Origin: an uncultured Eubacterium sp. | GTDB taxonomy: Bacteria; Bacillota; Clostridia; Lachnospirales; Lachnospiraceae | Length of the DNA stretch: 54,638 nucleotides | Assembly (NCBI GenBank): GCA_905236805.1 | Contig: CAJOPH010000005.1 | Coordinates: forward strand, 1-54,638 | Direction of reading: 5' to 3' | Shown here: in pieces, positions 44,625 through 54,638 of the stretch | Numbering within the stretch: the stretch's first letter is position 1 | How the letters are laid out: every line of letters begins with the position of its first letter | Notes under the pieces: model-generated | The model's input: the letters and a program-made list of their open reading frames with translations, nothing else | Told to the model about the DNA's origin: nothing | The model's database searches: none | Position numbers and translations under genes: made by a program

Positions 44625-45908
44625 ATGAAAATAAATCCCAAAAAATCCTTAAAAGGAGAGATCACTCCCCCATCAGATAAATCAATATCCCACAGAGGGG
44701 TCATGCTGGGAGCCGTATCTGAAGGAAGGACAGTAATTAAAAATATCCTTTTAAGTGATGATGTAAGATCTACCATCTCATGTTTTAAGCAGATGGGAGT
44801 AGATATCCTGATAGATGAGGAAAAATCCATGGTTACGGTGTATGGAGCAGGGCTTTACGGACTAAAAGCCCCAAAAGATCCTCTTTATGCGGGAAACAGC
44901 GGGACTACCACCAGGCTTCTTAGTGGAATATTAACGGGCCAAAGCTTCCCAAGCGAGATTTTTGGAGACAGTTCCTTAAATACCAGGCCCATGAAAAGGA
45001 TCATAGATCCCTTAACCATGATGGGAGCTGACATAGTATCTAAAAATAACAACGGCACCTGCCCCCTTGTCATATCCCCATCTTCCCTGCACGGGATAGA
45101 TTTTCTCTCCCCCCTTGCGTCAGCCCAGGTGAAATCCTGTATTCTTCTTTCGGGGCTGTATGCAGACTCTCCCACATCCGTGACAGAGCCTTCCATATCG
45201 AGGGATCATACCGAAAGGATGCTTCCTGCCTTTGGCGCAGACATTAAAATAAACGGAAATAAAGTTACGGTTTTCCCCCAAAGATCCCTTCATGGCATCG
45301 AAATGACCGTCCCGTCTGATATTTCCTCTGCCGCTTATTTCATTGCGGCAGCCCTTATAACGAAGGACTCGGAGATTTTGATACGAAATGTGGGGATAAA
45401 TCCCACCCGGGCAGGAATCATTGATGTGGCAAGGAGAATGGGGGGAAATATTACCCTTCTAAATGAGCGGGAAATATCCGGTGAACCCATAGCTGATATC
45501 CTCGCAAAGTCGTCAGAATTAAATGGGACACTTGTTGGGGGAGATGAAATCCCCACGCTTATAGACGAAATCCCCGTTATAGCTATCTTAGCCGCCCATG
45601 CAGACGGACAGACGGTCATAAAGAATGCATCAGACCTTAAGGCCAAAGAGACCGACAGGATATTTACTGTTTCCGAAAACCTTAAAAAAATGGGCGCCCT
45701 TGTTACGCCCACAGATGACGGTATGATAATAGATGGAACAAAGTCTTTGTCCGGGGCTGTCATTGACAGCTACAATGACCACAGGATAGCCATGGCTTTT
45801 TCCATAGCCGCCCTCAACGCAAAAGGAACCACGGAAATACTCCGCAGTTCCTGTGCATCTGTATCATATCCCGGGTTTTATGAGGACCTTGAATCTTTGC
45901 AGAAATAA
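44625..45908 (+). CDS. aroA: EPSP synthase (3-phosphoshikimate 1-carboxyvinyltransferase)
   Basis: PPSDKSISHRGVMLGA; YAGNSGTTTRLLSGIL; DLKAKETDRI; SYNDHRIAMA. Confidence 0.97.
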   Translation: MKINPKKSLKGEITPPSDKSISHRGVMLGAVSEGRTVIKNILLSDDVRSTISCFKQMGVDILIDEEKSMVTVYGAGLYGLKAPKDPLYAGNSGTTTRLLSGILTGQSFPSEIFGDSSLNTRPMKRIIDPLTMMGADIVSKNNNGTCPLVISPSSLHGIDFLSPLASAQVKSCILLSGLYADSPTSVTEPSISRDHTERMLPAFGADIKINGNKVTVFPQRSLHGIEMTVPSDISSAAYFIAAALITKDSEILIRNVGINPTRAGIIDVARRMGGNITLLNEREISGEPIADILAKSSELNGTLVGGDEIPTLIDEIPVIAILAAHADGQTVIKNASDLKAKETDRIFTVSENLKKMGALVTPTDDGMIIDGTKSLSGAVIDSYNDHRIAMAFSIAALNAKGTTEILRSSCASVSYPGFYEDLESLQK

Positions 45909-45936
45909 CAAAAACGCTCCCATTCCATAATGTCCA

Positions 45937-46284
45937 TCATGAAAATTCATTAAATATCTGGTAGATTTCTATCTTCAAAGAATCCGTCTCCGGCATACCT
46001 ACGAAGGATGACCCATAGGAATATGCACCATCTTCCTGCTTGGAACGCCTCACTATCTCTACGACAGCGTTAATTACTTCCTTCGTCCATATCTGGAGCT
46101 TTACATCATAAAAGCTCCCCACCTCCAGCACTTCGTTCGAAGTAAAACCCACGCCTGACTTGGAAATATCTACGACATTAACCGTGGCGTACTTCAGGGT
46201 GGTAACCCCACCCTCATCGAGCCTTTCTAACTCTACGGATACTTCGAGATCCAGCCTCTTGTGCCTTCTTCTTTCCTGCGCCAT
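45937..46284 (-). CDS. PilZ-domain (candidate c-di-GMP-binding) protein
   Basis: RRRHKRLDLEVSVEL ... VVDISKSGVGFTS. Confidence 0.85.
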   Translation of the reverse strand: MAQERRRHKRLDLEVSVELERLDEGGVTTLKYATVNVVDISKSGVGFTSNEVLEVGSFYDVKLQIWTKEVINAVVEIVRRSKQEDGAYSYGSSFVGMPETDSLKIEIYQIFNEFS

Positions 46285-46312
46285 AAGGATACCTCCTGAT
46301 TGATGCGCCATA

Positions 46313-46340
46313 AACAGGGAGAGAAAAGACCCTCCCTGTT
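46313..46340. terminator. Hairpin between pnp and PilZ gene
   Basis: AACAGGGAG / CTCCCTGTT. Confidence 0.55.
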
Positions 46341-46349
46341 CAATTTCGC

Positions 46350-48443
46350 TTAATAATCTTGCTTAACGTCCTTCATGGAGAAACTGTACCTTCCCATCTT
46401 GTCTTTTCCGAGACATATAACCTTTACCTTATCACCGAGCGTAAGGACATCCTCCACATGGTTTATCCTGTTCCTGGCAATCTTTGAAATATGGATCATG
46501 CCCTCTTTTCCCGGAGCAAATTCAACAAAGGCCCCGAATTCTTTTATGGAGACCACGGTACCGTCCATGATCTGCCCCTTCTCGAAATCTGAGACAATGA
46601 TGTTGATGAGCCGTAACGCCTCATCGATACCGGCACTGTCCGTACCTGAAACAGATACAAATCCATCATCCGTAATATCTATCTTTACACCGCACTGCTC
46701 CACGAGGGTATTGATGGTCTTTCCCCTCTGTCCTACCACATCTCCTATCTTGGAAGGATCTATGGTGATGTTCTTTATCTTCGGAGCATATTCATTTACG
46801 CTGTCCCTGGGCCTGTCTATACAGGGAAGCATTATCTCATTGAGGATGTAGTCCCTGGCTTCATGGGTCCTCTTTATGGCTTCTTCTACTATGGGGCGGG
46901 TAAGACCATGAATCTTTATATCCATCTGGATGGCCGTAATGCCATCCTTGGTTCCTGCCACCTTAAAGTCCATGTCGCCAAAGAAATCTTCAAGACCCTG
47001 TATGTCCGTAAGGACAAGGTAATCATCATCCGTATCCCCGGTCACAAGTCCGCACGAAATACCTGCCACGGGCTTTTTGATAGGAACGCCTGCAGCCATC
47101 AAAGACAATGTAGATGCGCAGACCGATGCCTGGGACGTAGAGCCGTTGGACTCAAAGGTCTCGGAAACCAGCCTCAAGGCATAAGGGAACTCATCCTCCG
47201 AAGGGATAACGGGAAGAAGGGCCCTTTCGGCCAAGGCGCCATGCCCCAATTCCCTCCTTCCGGGACTCCTGGATGGCTTTGTCTCACCAACGGAATATGA
47301 AGGGAAATTATATTGATGCATATATCGTCTTACCGTCACATTGGGGTCTAAGCCGTCCACCCTCTGACCCTCGGAAATAGGGGCAAGGGTGGTGACGGTA
47401 CATATCTGGGTCTGCCCCCTCGTAAACATTGCGGAACCATGTACCCTGGGAATGATGTCCACCTCAGCTGCCAGTGGGCGTATCTCATCCACGGCCCTCC
47501 CGTCAGGCCTCTTGTGATCCTTCAAGATCATTTTTCTGACGGTCTTTTTCTGGTACTGGTACACGGCCTCGCTAATGAGGGGCAGATACTCCTCATTGTC
47601 GGCAAAGGCCTCTTCCAAGCGATCGGTGATGGAACGTATGTTCTCATCCCTTACCTGCTTCTCATCTGTAAATACTGCCCTTTCCATTTCCTCGGGAGGA
47701 ACTATTTTCTTTATCTCTTCGAAAAGGGCTTCGGGTATGGACGCACTGTCGTAGCCATGCTTTGGCTTACCCACTTCTTCCACTATCTGGTTGATGAAGT
47801 CGATAATCCTTAAATTCACATCGTGAGCCTTGTAGATGGCATCGATCATCACATCATCCGTGATCTCGTTTGCGCCAGCCTCTATCATTATGACCTTTTC
47901 ACCCGTGGATGCCACGGTAAGCCTCAGGTCCCCTTCATCCCATTCTTTCTGAGAGGGATTGAAGATAAATTTCCCATCAACCATTCCGACCTGGGTCATG
48001 GCACACGGACCATCAAAAGGTATGTCTGAAATGGACGTGGCGATGGATGCGCCGAGCATTGCCACTATCTCAGGGCGGCATAGGGGATCTACGCTCATAA
48101 CGAGGCAGTTTAGCGTAACGTCATTTCTGTAGTCCTTGGGAAAAAGAGGCCTCATCGGACGGTCTATCACCCTCGATGTAAGGACCGCATTCAAAGACGG
48201 TCTTCCCTCCCTCTTGTTAAAGCCTCCGGGAATCTTCCCTACGGCATACATCTTCTCTTCGAAATCGACCGAAAGAGGGAAAAAATCTATTCCCTCCCTG
48301 GGCTTATCTGATGCTGTGGCGGTACACAAAACAGTAGTATCCCCATAGTGCATGAAAGCCGCACCGTTGGCCTGGGCCGCCACCCTTCCTATATCGACGG
48401 TCAATGTCTTTCCGGCGATTTCCATAGAATAAGTCTTGTACAT
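46350..48443 (-). CDS. pnp: Polynucleotide phosphorylase
   Basis: RNase PH repeats, GMRELGHGALAERAL-like block (PGRRELGHGALAERALLPV), C-terminal KH and S1 domains. Confidence 0.98.
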   Translation of the reverse strand: MYKTYSMEIAGKTLTVDIGRVAAQANGAAFMHYGDTTVLCTATASDKPREGIDFFPLSVDFEEKMYAVGKIPGGFNKREGRPSLNAVLTSRVIDRPMRPLFPKDYRNDVTLNCLVMSVDPLCRPEIVAMLGASIATSISDIPFDGPCAMTQVGMVDGKFIFNPSQKEWDEGDLRLTVASTGEKVIMIEAGANEITDDVMIDAIYKAHDVNLRIIDFINQIVEEVGKPKHGYDSASIPEALFEEIKKIVPPEEMERAVFTDEKQVRDENIRSITDRLEEAFADNEEYLPLISEAVYQYQKKTVRKMILKDHKRPDGRAVDEIRPLAAEVDIIPRVHGSAMFTRGQTQICTVTTLAPISEGQRVDGLDPNVTVRRYMHQYNFPSYSVGETKPSRSPGRRELGHGALAERALLPVIPSEDEFPYALRLVSETFESNGSTSQASVCASTLSLMAAGVPIKKPVAGISCGLVTGDTDDDYLVLTDIQGLEDFFGDMDFKVAGTKDGITAIQMDIKIHGLTRPIVEEAIKRTHEARDYILNEIMLPCIDRPRDSVNEYAPKIKNITIDPSKIGDVVGQRGKTINTLVEQCGVKIDITDDGFVSVSGTDSAGIDEALRLINIIVSDFEKGQIMDGTVVSIKEFGAFVEFAPGKEGMIHISKIARNRINHVEDVLTLGDKVKVICLGKDKMGRYSFSMKDVKQDY

Positions 48444-48515
48444 TACCTTCTCCTTTTCTCCTTTTCTTCTTTCATGGCAAAAGACAAAGGAATCCGTGCC
48501 ATGACAAACAACGAA

Positions 48516-48542
48516 AAGAGCGGCAAAGACCTTACCGCTCTT
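48516..48542 (-). terminator. rpsO-pnp intergenic hairpin
   Basis: AAGAGCGG ... CCGCTCTT followed on minus strand by TTTTCGTTG. Confidence 0.65.
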
Positions 48543-48557
48543 GATATTTCGCCCTTA

Positions 48558-48824
48558 TTATTTTCTAAGACCGAGACGCTCAATAAGGCTCCTGTAACGC
48601 TCGATATCCTTCTTCTTAAGGTATGCTAAAAGCCTCCTTCTTTTACCTACCATCTTGAGGAGGCCCCTCCTTGAATGGTGGTCTTTTTTGTTCACCTTCA
48701 GATGCTCAGTCAACGTCCTTATCCTGTCGGTAAGGATGGCTACCTGCACCTCCACGGAACCTGTATCACCTTCAGACTTGCCATACTCTTTGATGAGTTC
48801 TTCTTTTCTTTCTTTCGTAGTCAT
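48558..48824 (-). CDS. rpsO: 30S ribosomal protein S15
   Basis: [54 protein letters not shown]. Confidence 0.98.
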   Translation of the reverse strand: MTTKERKEELIKEYGKSEGDTGSVEVQVAILTDRIRTLTEHLKVNKKDHHSRRGLLKMVGKRRRLLAYLKKKDIERYRSLIERLGLRK

Positions 48825-48939
48825 GATATCCTCCTGACATTGGATTCACCGCACATCAAGGGAGGGCCGGAGAATATCCGTACGGGTAAGTCCGCCCGCA
48901 TGAAAGCCGTTCCCTGAACATGGGTATACAAAAAACAAC
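48825..48939 (-). ncRNA. Candidate rpsO leader RNA
   Basis: About 115-nt GC-rich 5'UTR between promoter and rpsO; consistent with known S15 autoregulatory leaders, structure not computed. Confidence 0.4.
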
Positions 48940-48945
48940 CATTGG

Positions 48946-48974
48946 ATTATACCACAAACCGCGAAAAAAAGCAA
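48946..48974 (-). promoter_or_regulatory. rpsO promoter
   Basis: Minus strand TTGCTT-17-TATAAT. Confidence 0.75.
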
Positions 48975-49004
48975 ATATTATTTATTCCTTGAAAATAGAT
49001 TCTT

Positions 49005-50063
49005 TTAAAGCAGACTTCTCACACAGATGGGTGTCCTGTAAAAGGCACTGGAAATCTTTATGCCGTCTCTGTGGTTTGAAGCATGCACTATCCTGCCGTT
49101 CCCGATATAGATGGCCACATGGGAGATCGAGCCGCTGCCGTAAAAGAAAAGGTCGCCCGGCTTGGCTTCGGATGCCGAAATACTCTTCCCATACCCTGAT
49201 TGTGACCTCGAAGAATGAGGCAGCCCGATCCCGTAATGGGAATAGACCGAAAGAACAAAACCCGAACAATCGCAACCATTGGTGAGACTAACCCCACCCC
49301 ATACATAGGGATTTCCCACAAACTGCGTGGCGTAATTTACAAGATCCACCCTGACATCAGACACGCCCTCCCCATATTTGACCTCCGTCATGGTAAGGGC
49401 CGTGGGGAGCTCTTGCTTTGTATCAACAAACTCCGAGGACACATAGACCGTATCCTCATCCACCTTTATCTCTTTCCACTCGTCTAAGTCATTCGTGACC
49501 TCAAACTTTTCGCCATTGCTGAGAAGATAAAAAATCTTTGAATCCGTGGAAGGCTCCTGCCTGGCATAGAGGGTCGTCGTATTTACCGTGGCTATGGTAG
49601 TAACCTCCCCGGCGGCCGCCTCATAGGCCTCATCTCCCGTAAGGACATATTCTGACTTTACATAACCATTCACATCCCCGGATGACATTTTTATCCATTC
49701 GCCATCAACGGAAATTATCTCCAAAGCAGTCCCGTCCTTCATCTTGCCCACCAGCTCAGAGTCTGTGGAAGCTTCCTTCCTGACATTTAAGCTCCCGGAG
49801 GAAAGTGAAATTATCCCTAAGCTGTCGTAATCGTAATCCGCCAAAGTAGCCCCTTCATTTCCCTGCGTGGAAAGGACGGCCTCACTAAGCACGGTCGATA
49901 TTCCCGCACTGGTTACTACCTCCAAATCTCCCGTATCCGCAAAAGCTACGTTTTCGGAAAAAATGAAAATTCCGGCTCCCAAAAGAAAGGTCCAACCTGC
50001 CAACATAAACTTTTTTTTCAAAAATTTCATGCACATAACTTTTCCTCCTTCGCCGAAAAACAA
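49005..50063 (-). CDS. Secreted SH3b (x2) - NlpC/P60 peptidoglycan hydrolase
   Basis: Signal peptide; two SH3b repeats; NGCDCSGFVLSVYSHYGIGLPHSS, KPGDLFFYG, HVAIYIGNGRIVHA. Confidence 0.95.
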   Translation of the reverse strand: MFFGEGGKVMCMKFLKKKFMLAGWTFLLGAGIFIFSENVAFADTGDLEVVTSAGISTVLSEAVLSTQGNEGATLADYDYDSLGIISLSSGSLNVRKEASTDSELVGKMKDGTALEIISVDGEWIKMSSGDVNGYVKSEYVLTGDEAYEAAAGEVTTIATVNTTTLYARQEPSTDSKIFYLLSNGEKFEVTNDLDEWKEIKVDEDTVYVSSEFVDTKQELPTALTMTEVKYGEGVSDVRVDLVNYATQFVGNPYVWGGVSLTNGCDCSGFVLSVYSHYGIGLPHSSRSQSGYGKSISASEAKPGDLFFYGSGSISHVAIYIGNGRIVHASNHRDGIKISSAFYRTPICVRSLL

Positions 50064-50125
50064 GAAGTTTTCGGTTACAGTAAAAAGTTATAACACAAAA
50101 CACTGTGGTCTGTCAAGCAGAAATT

Positions 50126-51043
50126 TTAGTTAAAAAAATCTGTTATTTCATTTTTGTCCTGTTCAATCGCATTCCTTAAGGCTTCAAGGGATGGAAATTT
50201 TTTTTCGGGACGCATAAATTTTTCAAACCTTACCAAAGCTGTTTTTCCGTAAACATCCTCATGGAAATCAAAAATATTGGTTTCTATTCCCAAAAGATTT
50301 TTCCCCTCCACGGTGGGTTTATAGCCCACATTGGTCATTCCCCTGTAAGTCACATCGTCAATGACTATTTTTGTGGCATAGACTCCGTTGGGTGGAAGGA
50401 GCTTGTCCTTTTCGGGTATCAGGTTTATCGTGGGGAATCCAATGGTTCTTCCCAATTTTCTTCCGTCCTTTATCTCTCCCATTACGAAGTAGGGATAGCC
50501 AAGGAGGATATTTGCCTTTTCCAGGTTTCCTTCTTCCAGGAGATTACGTATCCTGGTGGAACTTATGTCTTCCCCTTCGTACTGAAGCTTTTTGACTACT
50601 TTGCATTCATATCCGTATTTCAATGCAAGTTTCTCGAGCATTTCATGGTCGCCCACCCTGTTATGCCCGAAACGGCAGTCCGTCCCCGCCACGAAGCATT
50701 TCACATTAAACCTTTTGGAGACCATAGATATAAAATCCTCTGCCTCCATCATCCTCATTTCATTGGTGAAGGGCGCTTCGTAAAAAAAATCCACCCCGAC
50801 GCTTTCGAAGATCCTTTCCTTTTCCGCTATCGTGGTAAGAACCTTCTTTCCGGTGTGGTATATGGCCTCCTGCGGCGGGATGTCAAAGGTAAAGATGACA
50901 GATGAAAGACCCTTTTCCTTTGCCTTTGAAACCTCATCCATTATCTTCTTGTGCCCCATATGAAGCCCGTCAAATTTCCCAATGGTAAGGACGCTTGGAA
51001 GCTCTGTATGAAATTCAGGATCGTTTTTTATATATTCTATCAT
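50126..51043 (-). CDS. ribF: Riboflavin kinase / FAD synthetase
   Basis: VLTIGKFDGLHMGHKKI; FVAGTDCRFGHNRVGD; GRKLGRTIGFPTINL. Confidence 0.96.
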   Translation of the reverse strand: MIEYIKNDPEFHTELPSVLTIGKFDGLHMGHKKIMDEVSKAKEKGLSSVIFTFDIPPQEAIYHTGKKVLTTIAEKERIFESVGVDFFYEAPFTNEMRMMEAEDFISMVSKRFNVKCFVAGTDCRFGHNRVGDHEMLEKLALKYGYECKVVKKLQYEGEDISSTRIRNLLEEGNLEKANILLGYPYFVMGEIKDGRKLGRTIGFPTINLIPEKDKLLPPNGVYATKIVIDDVTYRGMTNVGYKPTVEGKNLLGIETNIFDFHEDVYGKTALVRFEKFMRPEKKFPSLEALRNAIEQDKNEITDFFN

Positions 51044-51945
51044 AGCATCATTCTGAGGGGGACATACCTGTCATTCTTTCTGACAAAAATACCAATAAAC
51101 CTTTCGTTTCTGTCATATAAACATAGCTTCCCGTCATAACCTGTAAGGTCAGATTTCTCCAAATCCCCTTTTGACAAAGGATTCCCGTTTACGGCCTTTT
51201 TAAGTGCCAAGTCCCTTACCGTAAGCCTTGGGAGATCTTTGAACACGTGATCAATGGGAAGAAGGATTTTTGCAAGATTTCCTTCATTCTTAAATTCTTC
51301 TACCTGCTCTAGCTTCAAGGAGTCTGCAATAAAAAATTCACCAACCCTAGTCCTTTGCAAGTATTCCATGCATCCGCCGCAGGAGAGCTTTTTTCCTATA
51401 TCTTCGCACAATGTCCTTATATATGTCCCCTTTGAACAGGTCACTTCCATGCGGACTATTGGATGTGATGGATTAAGATCAATATCCTTTATGGTTATAT
51501 CCGAAATGGTAACCTTCCTGCTTTTTCTCTCTACGCTTTTTCCTTCCCTGGCCAGCTCGTAAAGATGCCTGCCTTCAAAGCGCACGGCTGAATACATTGG
51601 AGGTATCTGCTCTATTTCCCCTATAAAGGATTTAACGGCTTCGTGTACATCCTTTTCACTGATTTTTGGAAGAGTTTCTTCCTTAATTAATGTACCCGTG
51701 ATATCGGACGTATCCGTAGTCTTCCCTAACAAAAGAACAGTCTCATAGGATTTGTTCCTGCCGGTGATAAGTTCGGAGACCTTGGTAGCCTTACCTACGC
51801 AGACCACGAGGACTCCCGTCGCCATAGGATCAAGGGTTCCCGTGTGGCCTATCTTTTTTGTCCCTAATATCCCCCTTAGCTTTGCCACCACGTCATGAGA
51901 GGTGAAACCTTCTTCCTTGAAAATATTTATTATTCCATCAGCCAT
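51040..51945 (-). CDS. truB: tRNA pseudouridine55 synthase
   Basis: GTKKIGHTGTLDPMATGVLVVCVGKATK; VTCSKGTYIRTLCEDIG. Confidence 0.97.
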   Translation of the reverse strand: MADGIINIFKEEGFTSHDVVAKLRGILGTKKIGHTGTLDPMATGVLVVCVGKATKVSELITGRNKSYETVLLLGKTTDTSDITGTLIKEETLPKISEKDVHEAVKSFIGEIEQIPPMYSAVRFEGRHLYELAREGKSVERKSRKVTISDITIKDIDLNPSHPIVRMEVTCSKGTYIRTLCEDIGKKLSCGGCMEYLQRTRVGEFFIADSLKLEQVEEFKNEGNLAKILLPIDHVFKDLPRLTVRDLALKKAVNGNPLSKGDLEKSDLTGYDGKLCLYDRNERFIGIFVRKNDRYVPLRMML

Positions 51946-52900
51946 TGTAATCACTTATCACCATATGTATCTGGTTTAGCAGTTTGGGTAATTCGGTATC
52001 GATGTCCCTGCCCAATGAACATCCCGCGGCCCGGACATGTCCTCCGCCTTCAAACTTTACGGCTACAGCCGAAACATCGGGACCATTGCTCCTCATGCTG
52101 ACACGATACCCACCTTCTATTTCATGGAGGAAGGCGGCGACCAGAACTCCCCTTGTAACCCTTAGCTGGTTTACTATTCCTTCAAGATCCCTTCCATCTA
52201 CCTCGAACTCATTCATTTGTTCGCGTGATAATACCGATACTATGAGCCTTCCATCGAAATACAGCCTGCTGTCCAAAAGAACCTTGCCCATGACCCTGTT
52301 TTGTTCGTATGTTTTTGCAAAAAATGTGCTGTCTACCAATTTGGTAAAATCAAAACCATAACCCATGAGCTTTCCGGCTATATTCATGGTCTGACGTGAT
52401 GTGCAGGCATACTGGAAAATCCCGGTGTCATGGACTATACCATTGTAAAGACAGATGGCACAGTTTTTTGAAATCTTGTTCTCCATCAGCAATGTGAAAA
52501 GAACCTCACAGGCAGAACTCCACGAAGGTTCTATTATATTTTCATCCGCGAATCCCTTGTTGGAAACATGGTGGTCTATGCACAGAGTATGCCTTGCATC
52601 ATCAAAGCAGGCCCTGGATTTTCCAAGCCGGTCTATATCGGCACAGTCCAAGGCTATAAAGAGGTCGAACGGCTCCTCGTAGTACCTGTCATGCAGGATA
52701 TTCTTGGCACCGGGCAGAAACTCAAAGACATCCTGCATCGGATCTAGGTACACGACAACCGTAACCTTGGGATAATTGTCCTTTATGTAATTATAGCAGG
52801 CCAAAGTAGATCCTACACAGTCACCATCAGGGCGAAGATGTCCCGAAATAGCGACAGAGCTTACTCCATCCAAATAATAGTCTAGTTTCCTATCCATCAA
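51938..52900 (-). CDS. nrnA: DHH/DHHA1 nanoRNase / pAp phosphatase
   Basis: GHLRPDGDCVGSTLA; CIDHHVSNKGFADEN; FEGGGHVRAAGCSLG. Confidence 0.93.
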   Translation of the reverse strand: MMDRKLDYYLDGVSSVAISGHLRPDGDCVGSTLACYNYIKDNYPKVTVVVYLDPMQDVFEFLPGAKNILHDRYYEEPFDLFIALDCADIDRLGKSRACFDDARHTLCIDHHVSNKGFADENIIEPSWSSACEVLFTLLMENKISKNCAICLYNGIVHDTGIFQYACTSRQTMNIAGKLMGYGFDFTKLVDSTFFAKTYEQNRVMGKVLLDSRLYFDGRLIVSVLSREQMNEFEVDGRDLEGIVNQLRVTRGVLVAAFLHEIEGGYRVSMRSNGPDVSAVAVKFEGGGHVRAAGCSLGRDIDTELPKLLNQIHMVISDYNG

Positions 52901-52932
52901 AAAGCCCTTTTACAGTCCCTTTCCATTCCAAA

Positions 52933-53286
52933 TCATTTGGAATTAACCTCGTCAATAAGCTTCGACATATGCGCCGCATATTCCATGGACTCATCCTTTA
53001 TGAATATCAGTCGGGGAGTGTTCCTTAGGTTTACGGTCTTTGCAAGCCTGGTCCTTATGAAACCTTCGGCCGAATTCAATCCCTCTATGGTATCATCCTT
53101 TTCCTTTTCAGATCCCATGACCGAAATATGTACTTTTGCCGTTTTTAAATCTGGCGCAACCTCCACCCTTAGTACCGAGGTCATCATATGGATCCTGGGA
53201 TCTTTTATTTCATTGCGGATGATATGTGAAAGCTCCCTTAGAACCTCCTCATTTATCCTCGTGTTTTTGATGCTGTTTTTCCTCAT
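52933..53286 (-). CDS. rbfA: Ribosome-binding factor A
   Basis: INEEVLRELSHIIRNEIKDPRI; RTRLAKTVNLRNTPRLIFIKDESM. Confidence 0.95.
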   Translation of the reverse strand: MRKNSIKNTRINEEVLRELSHIIRNEIKDPRIHMMTSVLRVEVAPDLKTAKVHISVMGSEKEKDDTIEGLNSAEGFIRTRLAKTVNLRNTPRLIFIKDESMEYAAHMSKLIDEVNSK

Positions 53287-53297
53287 GTAGTGCCCCT

Positions 53298-54638
53298 TTA
53301 CCTGGGAACCTCCTCCATTATGTACGCCTCAATGATGTCACTTTCCTGAATCTGGTCAAATCCTTCAATGACCATACCGCAGTCATAGCCGGCTTTTACT
53401 TCCTTTACGTCATCCTTGAAACGCTTTAACGAAGAAAGATTGCCCTCGTATATCAGCTCTTCGTCCCTCATGAGCCTTATCTTGCAGTCCTTTTGGACAT
53501 AGCCGTCCTCAACCATGCAGCCTGCGATGTTTCCTACCCCGGAAGCCTTGTAAATCTGGATGATCTTCGCATGGCCTATTATCTTCTCCTCATAGATGGG
53601 ATCGAGCATGCCCTTCATGGCTGCCTCCACGTCCTCTATGGCATTGTAAATGACATTGTAGAGCTTTATGTCCACGCCTTCCTCATCGGCAGTATTCCTT
53701 GCGGCAACGTCAGGGCGGACATTGAAACCTATTATGACGGCATTGGAAGCTGACGCCAAGACCACATCGGATTCCGTGATGGCTCCCACACCGCTGTGGA
53801 TGACTTTTACCACCACCTCGTCATTAGAGAGCTTCTCCAACGACTGCTTCATGGCCTCCACGGATCCCTGGACATCTGCCTTCACTATGAGTTCTAACTC
53901 CTTGACATTCCCTGCCTGTATCTGGGCAAAAAGGTCATCCAGAGACATCCTAGATCTGGTCTCCTCCAGCAGTGACTTCTTTCCTTCGCTGATAAAGGTT
54001 TCGGCAAAATTCCTAGCTTCCTTGTCTGACGTTGGTGAAATAAATATCTCTCCCGCATTAGGTACTGCGCTTAGACCCTGTATTTCCACCGGAATGGAAG
54101 GACCTGCCTCCTTCACCCGGTGGCCATTTTCATCGGTCATGGCACGAACCTTACCGTAGGCCTCTCCTGCCGCAATGGGCTGGCCGACCTTAAGGGTACC
54201 TTTTTGTACGAGGACCGTGGCGCAAACACCCTTGCCCTTGTCAAGCTTTGACTCGATGACAAGACCCCTTGCCCTTCTTTTGGGATTAGCCCTAAGCTCT
54301 AATACCTCTGCCGTAAGAAGGATCATCTCCAAAAGGGAATCTATACCTTCATGTGTATGTGCGGACACAGGGCAAAATACGGTGCTTCCGCCCCAGTCCT
54401 CGGGAATGAGCTCATATTCGGAGAGCTCTTGTTTTACCCTTTCCACGTTTGCACTGGGCTTGTCTATTTTGTTTACGGCCACTATTATCTCTATGCCGGC
54501 GGCCTTTGCATGGTTTATGGCCTCTACGGTCTGGGGCATCACCCCATCGTCTGCCGCAACGACCAGGACCGCAATATCGGTGGAGCTTGCCCCCCTCATA
54601 CGCATTGCGGTAAACGCTTCGTGACCGGGGGTATCAAG
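53298..54638 (-). CDS. infB: Translation initiation factor IF-2 (5' part beyond right window edge)
   Basis: Frame stays open to the window end ([36 protein letters not shown]). Confidence 0.97.
   Translation of the reverse strand, partial: LDTPGHEAFTAMRMRGASSTDIAVLVVAADDGVMPQTVEAINHAKAAGIEIIVAVNKIDKPSANVERVKQELSEYELIPEDWGGSTVFCPVSAHTHEGIDSLLEMILLTAEVLELRANPKRRARGLVIESKLDKGKGVCATVLVQKGTLKVGQPIAAGEAYGKVRAMTDENGHRVKEAGPSIPVEIQGLSAVPNAGEIFISPTSDKEARNFAETFISEGKKSLLEETRSRMSLDDLFAQIQAGNVKELELIVKADVQGSVEAMKQSLEKLSNDEVVVKVIHSGVGAITESDVVLASASNAVIIGFNVRPDVAARNTADEEGVDIKLYNVIYNAIEDVEAAMKGMLDPIYEEKIIGHAKIIQIYKASGVGNIAGCMVEDGYVQKDCKIRLMRDEELIYEGNLSSLKRFKDDVKEVKAGYDCGMVIEGFDQIQESDIIEAYIMEEVPR

Noticed and set aside
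46863-47300. 145-aa plus-strand ORF opposite pnp (and 47439-47813)
   Set aside because: Antisense to highly conserved pnp; sequence composition is a shadow of its codon usage.
50261-50905. 214-aa plus-strand ORF opposite ribF
   Set aside because: Fully antisense to a confident CDS; no family features.

Overview
The window is a roughly 54.6 kb stretch of a low-to-mid GC Firmicutes chromosome. It is probably a Lachnospiraceae-like Clostridium, inferred from gene content and order only. Most of it is core housekeeping DNA: iorAB-paaK-ACT, mntP, rho, rplU-prp-rpmA-obgE-yhbY-nadD-yqeK/rsfS, lexA with divergent yneA, alaS, murI, etfBA, hisZG, recU, rluA-type, coaD, rsmD, pgsA, rimO, rpoZ, gmk, yicC, tyrA, aroA, pnp, rpsO, and ribF-truB-nrnA-rbfA-infB. 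infB and the first ORF run off the window edges. No CRISPR array, rRNA, tRNA or complete transposon was recognised. The less ordinary parts are: (1) a family of long, perfect intergenic palindromes with conserved GTTACTATTCACAG ends and divergent cores; (2) a XerS-like tyrosine recombinase whose upstream region carries a tandemly duplicated RBS/start segment, a 44-nt palindrome, and a 59-nt palindrome containing divergent promoter-like elements; (3) a 4-copy 18-19 bp tandem repeat that duplicates the last codons of murI up to the alaS RBS; (4) a redox locus at 30-35.4 kb (NuoG/GltD-type flavoprotein, a detached NuoF-type Fe-S/ferredoxin protein, an unknown protein and a fumarate-reductase-like flavoprotein) with an operator-like palindrome in a promoter spacer; (5) a YqeK-RsfS fusion that keeps an internal RBS; (6) tandem LexA-box-like sites between lexA and yneA. 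Nothing here is a clearly proven new system. The palindrome family and the redox locus look like the best candidates for follow-up.
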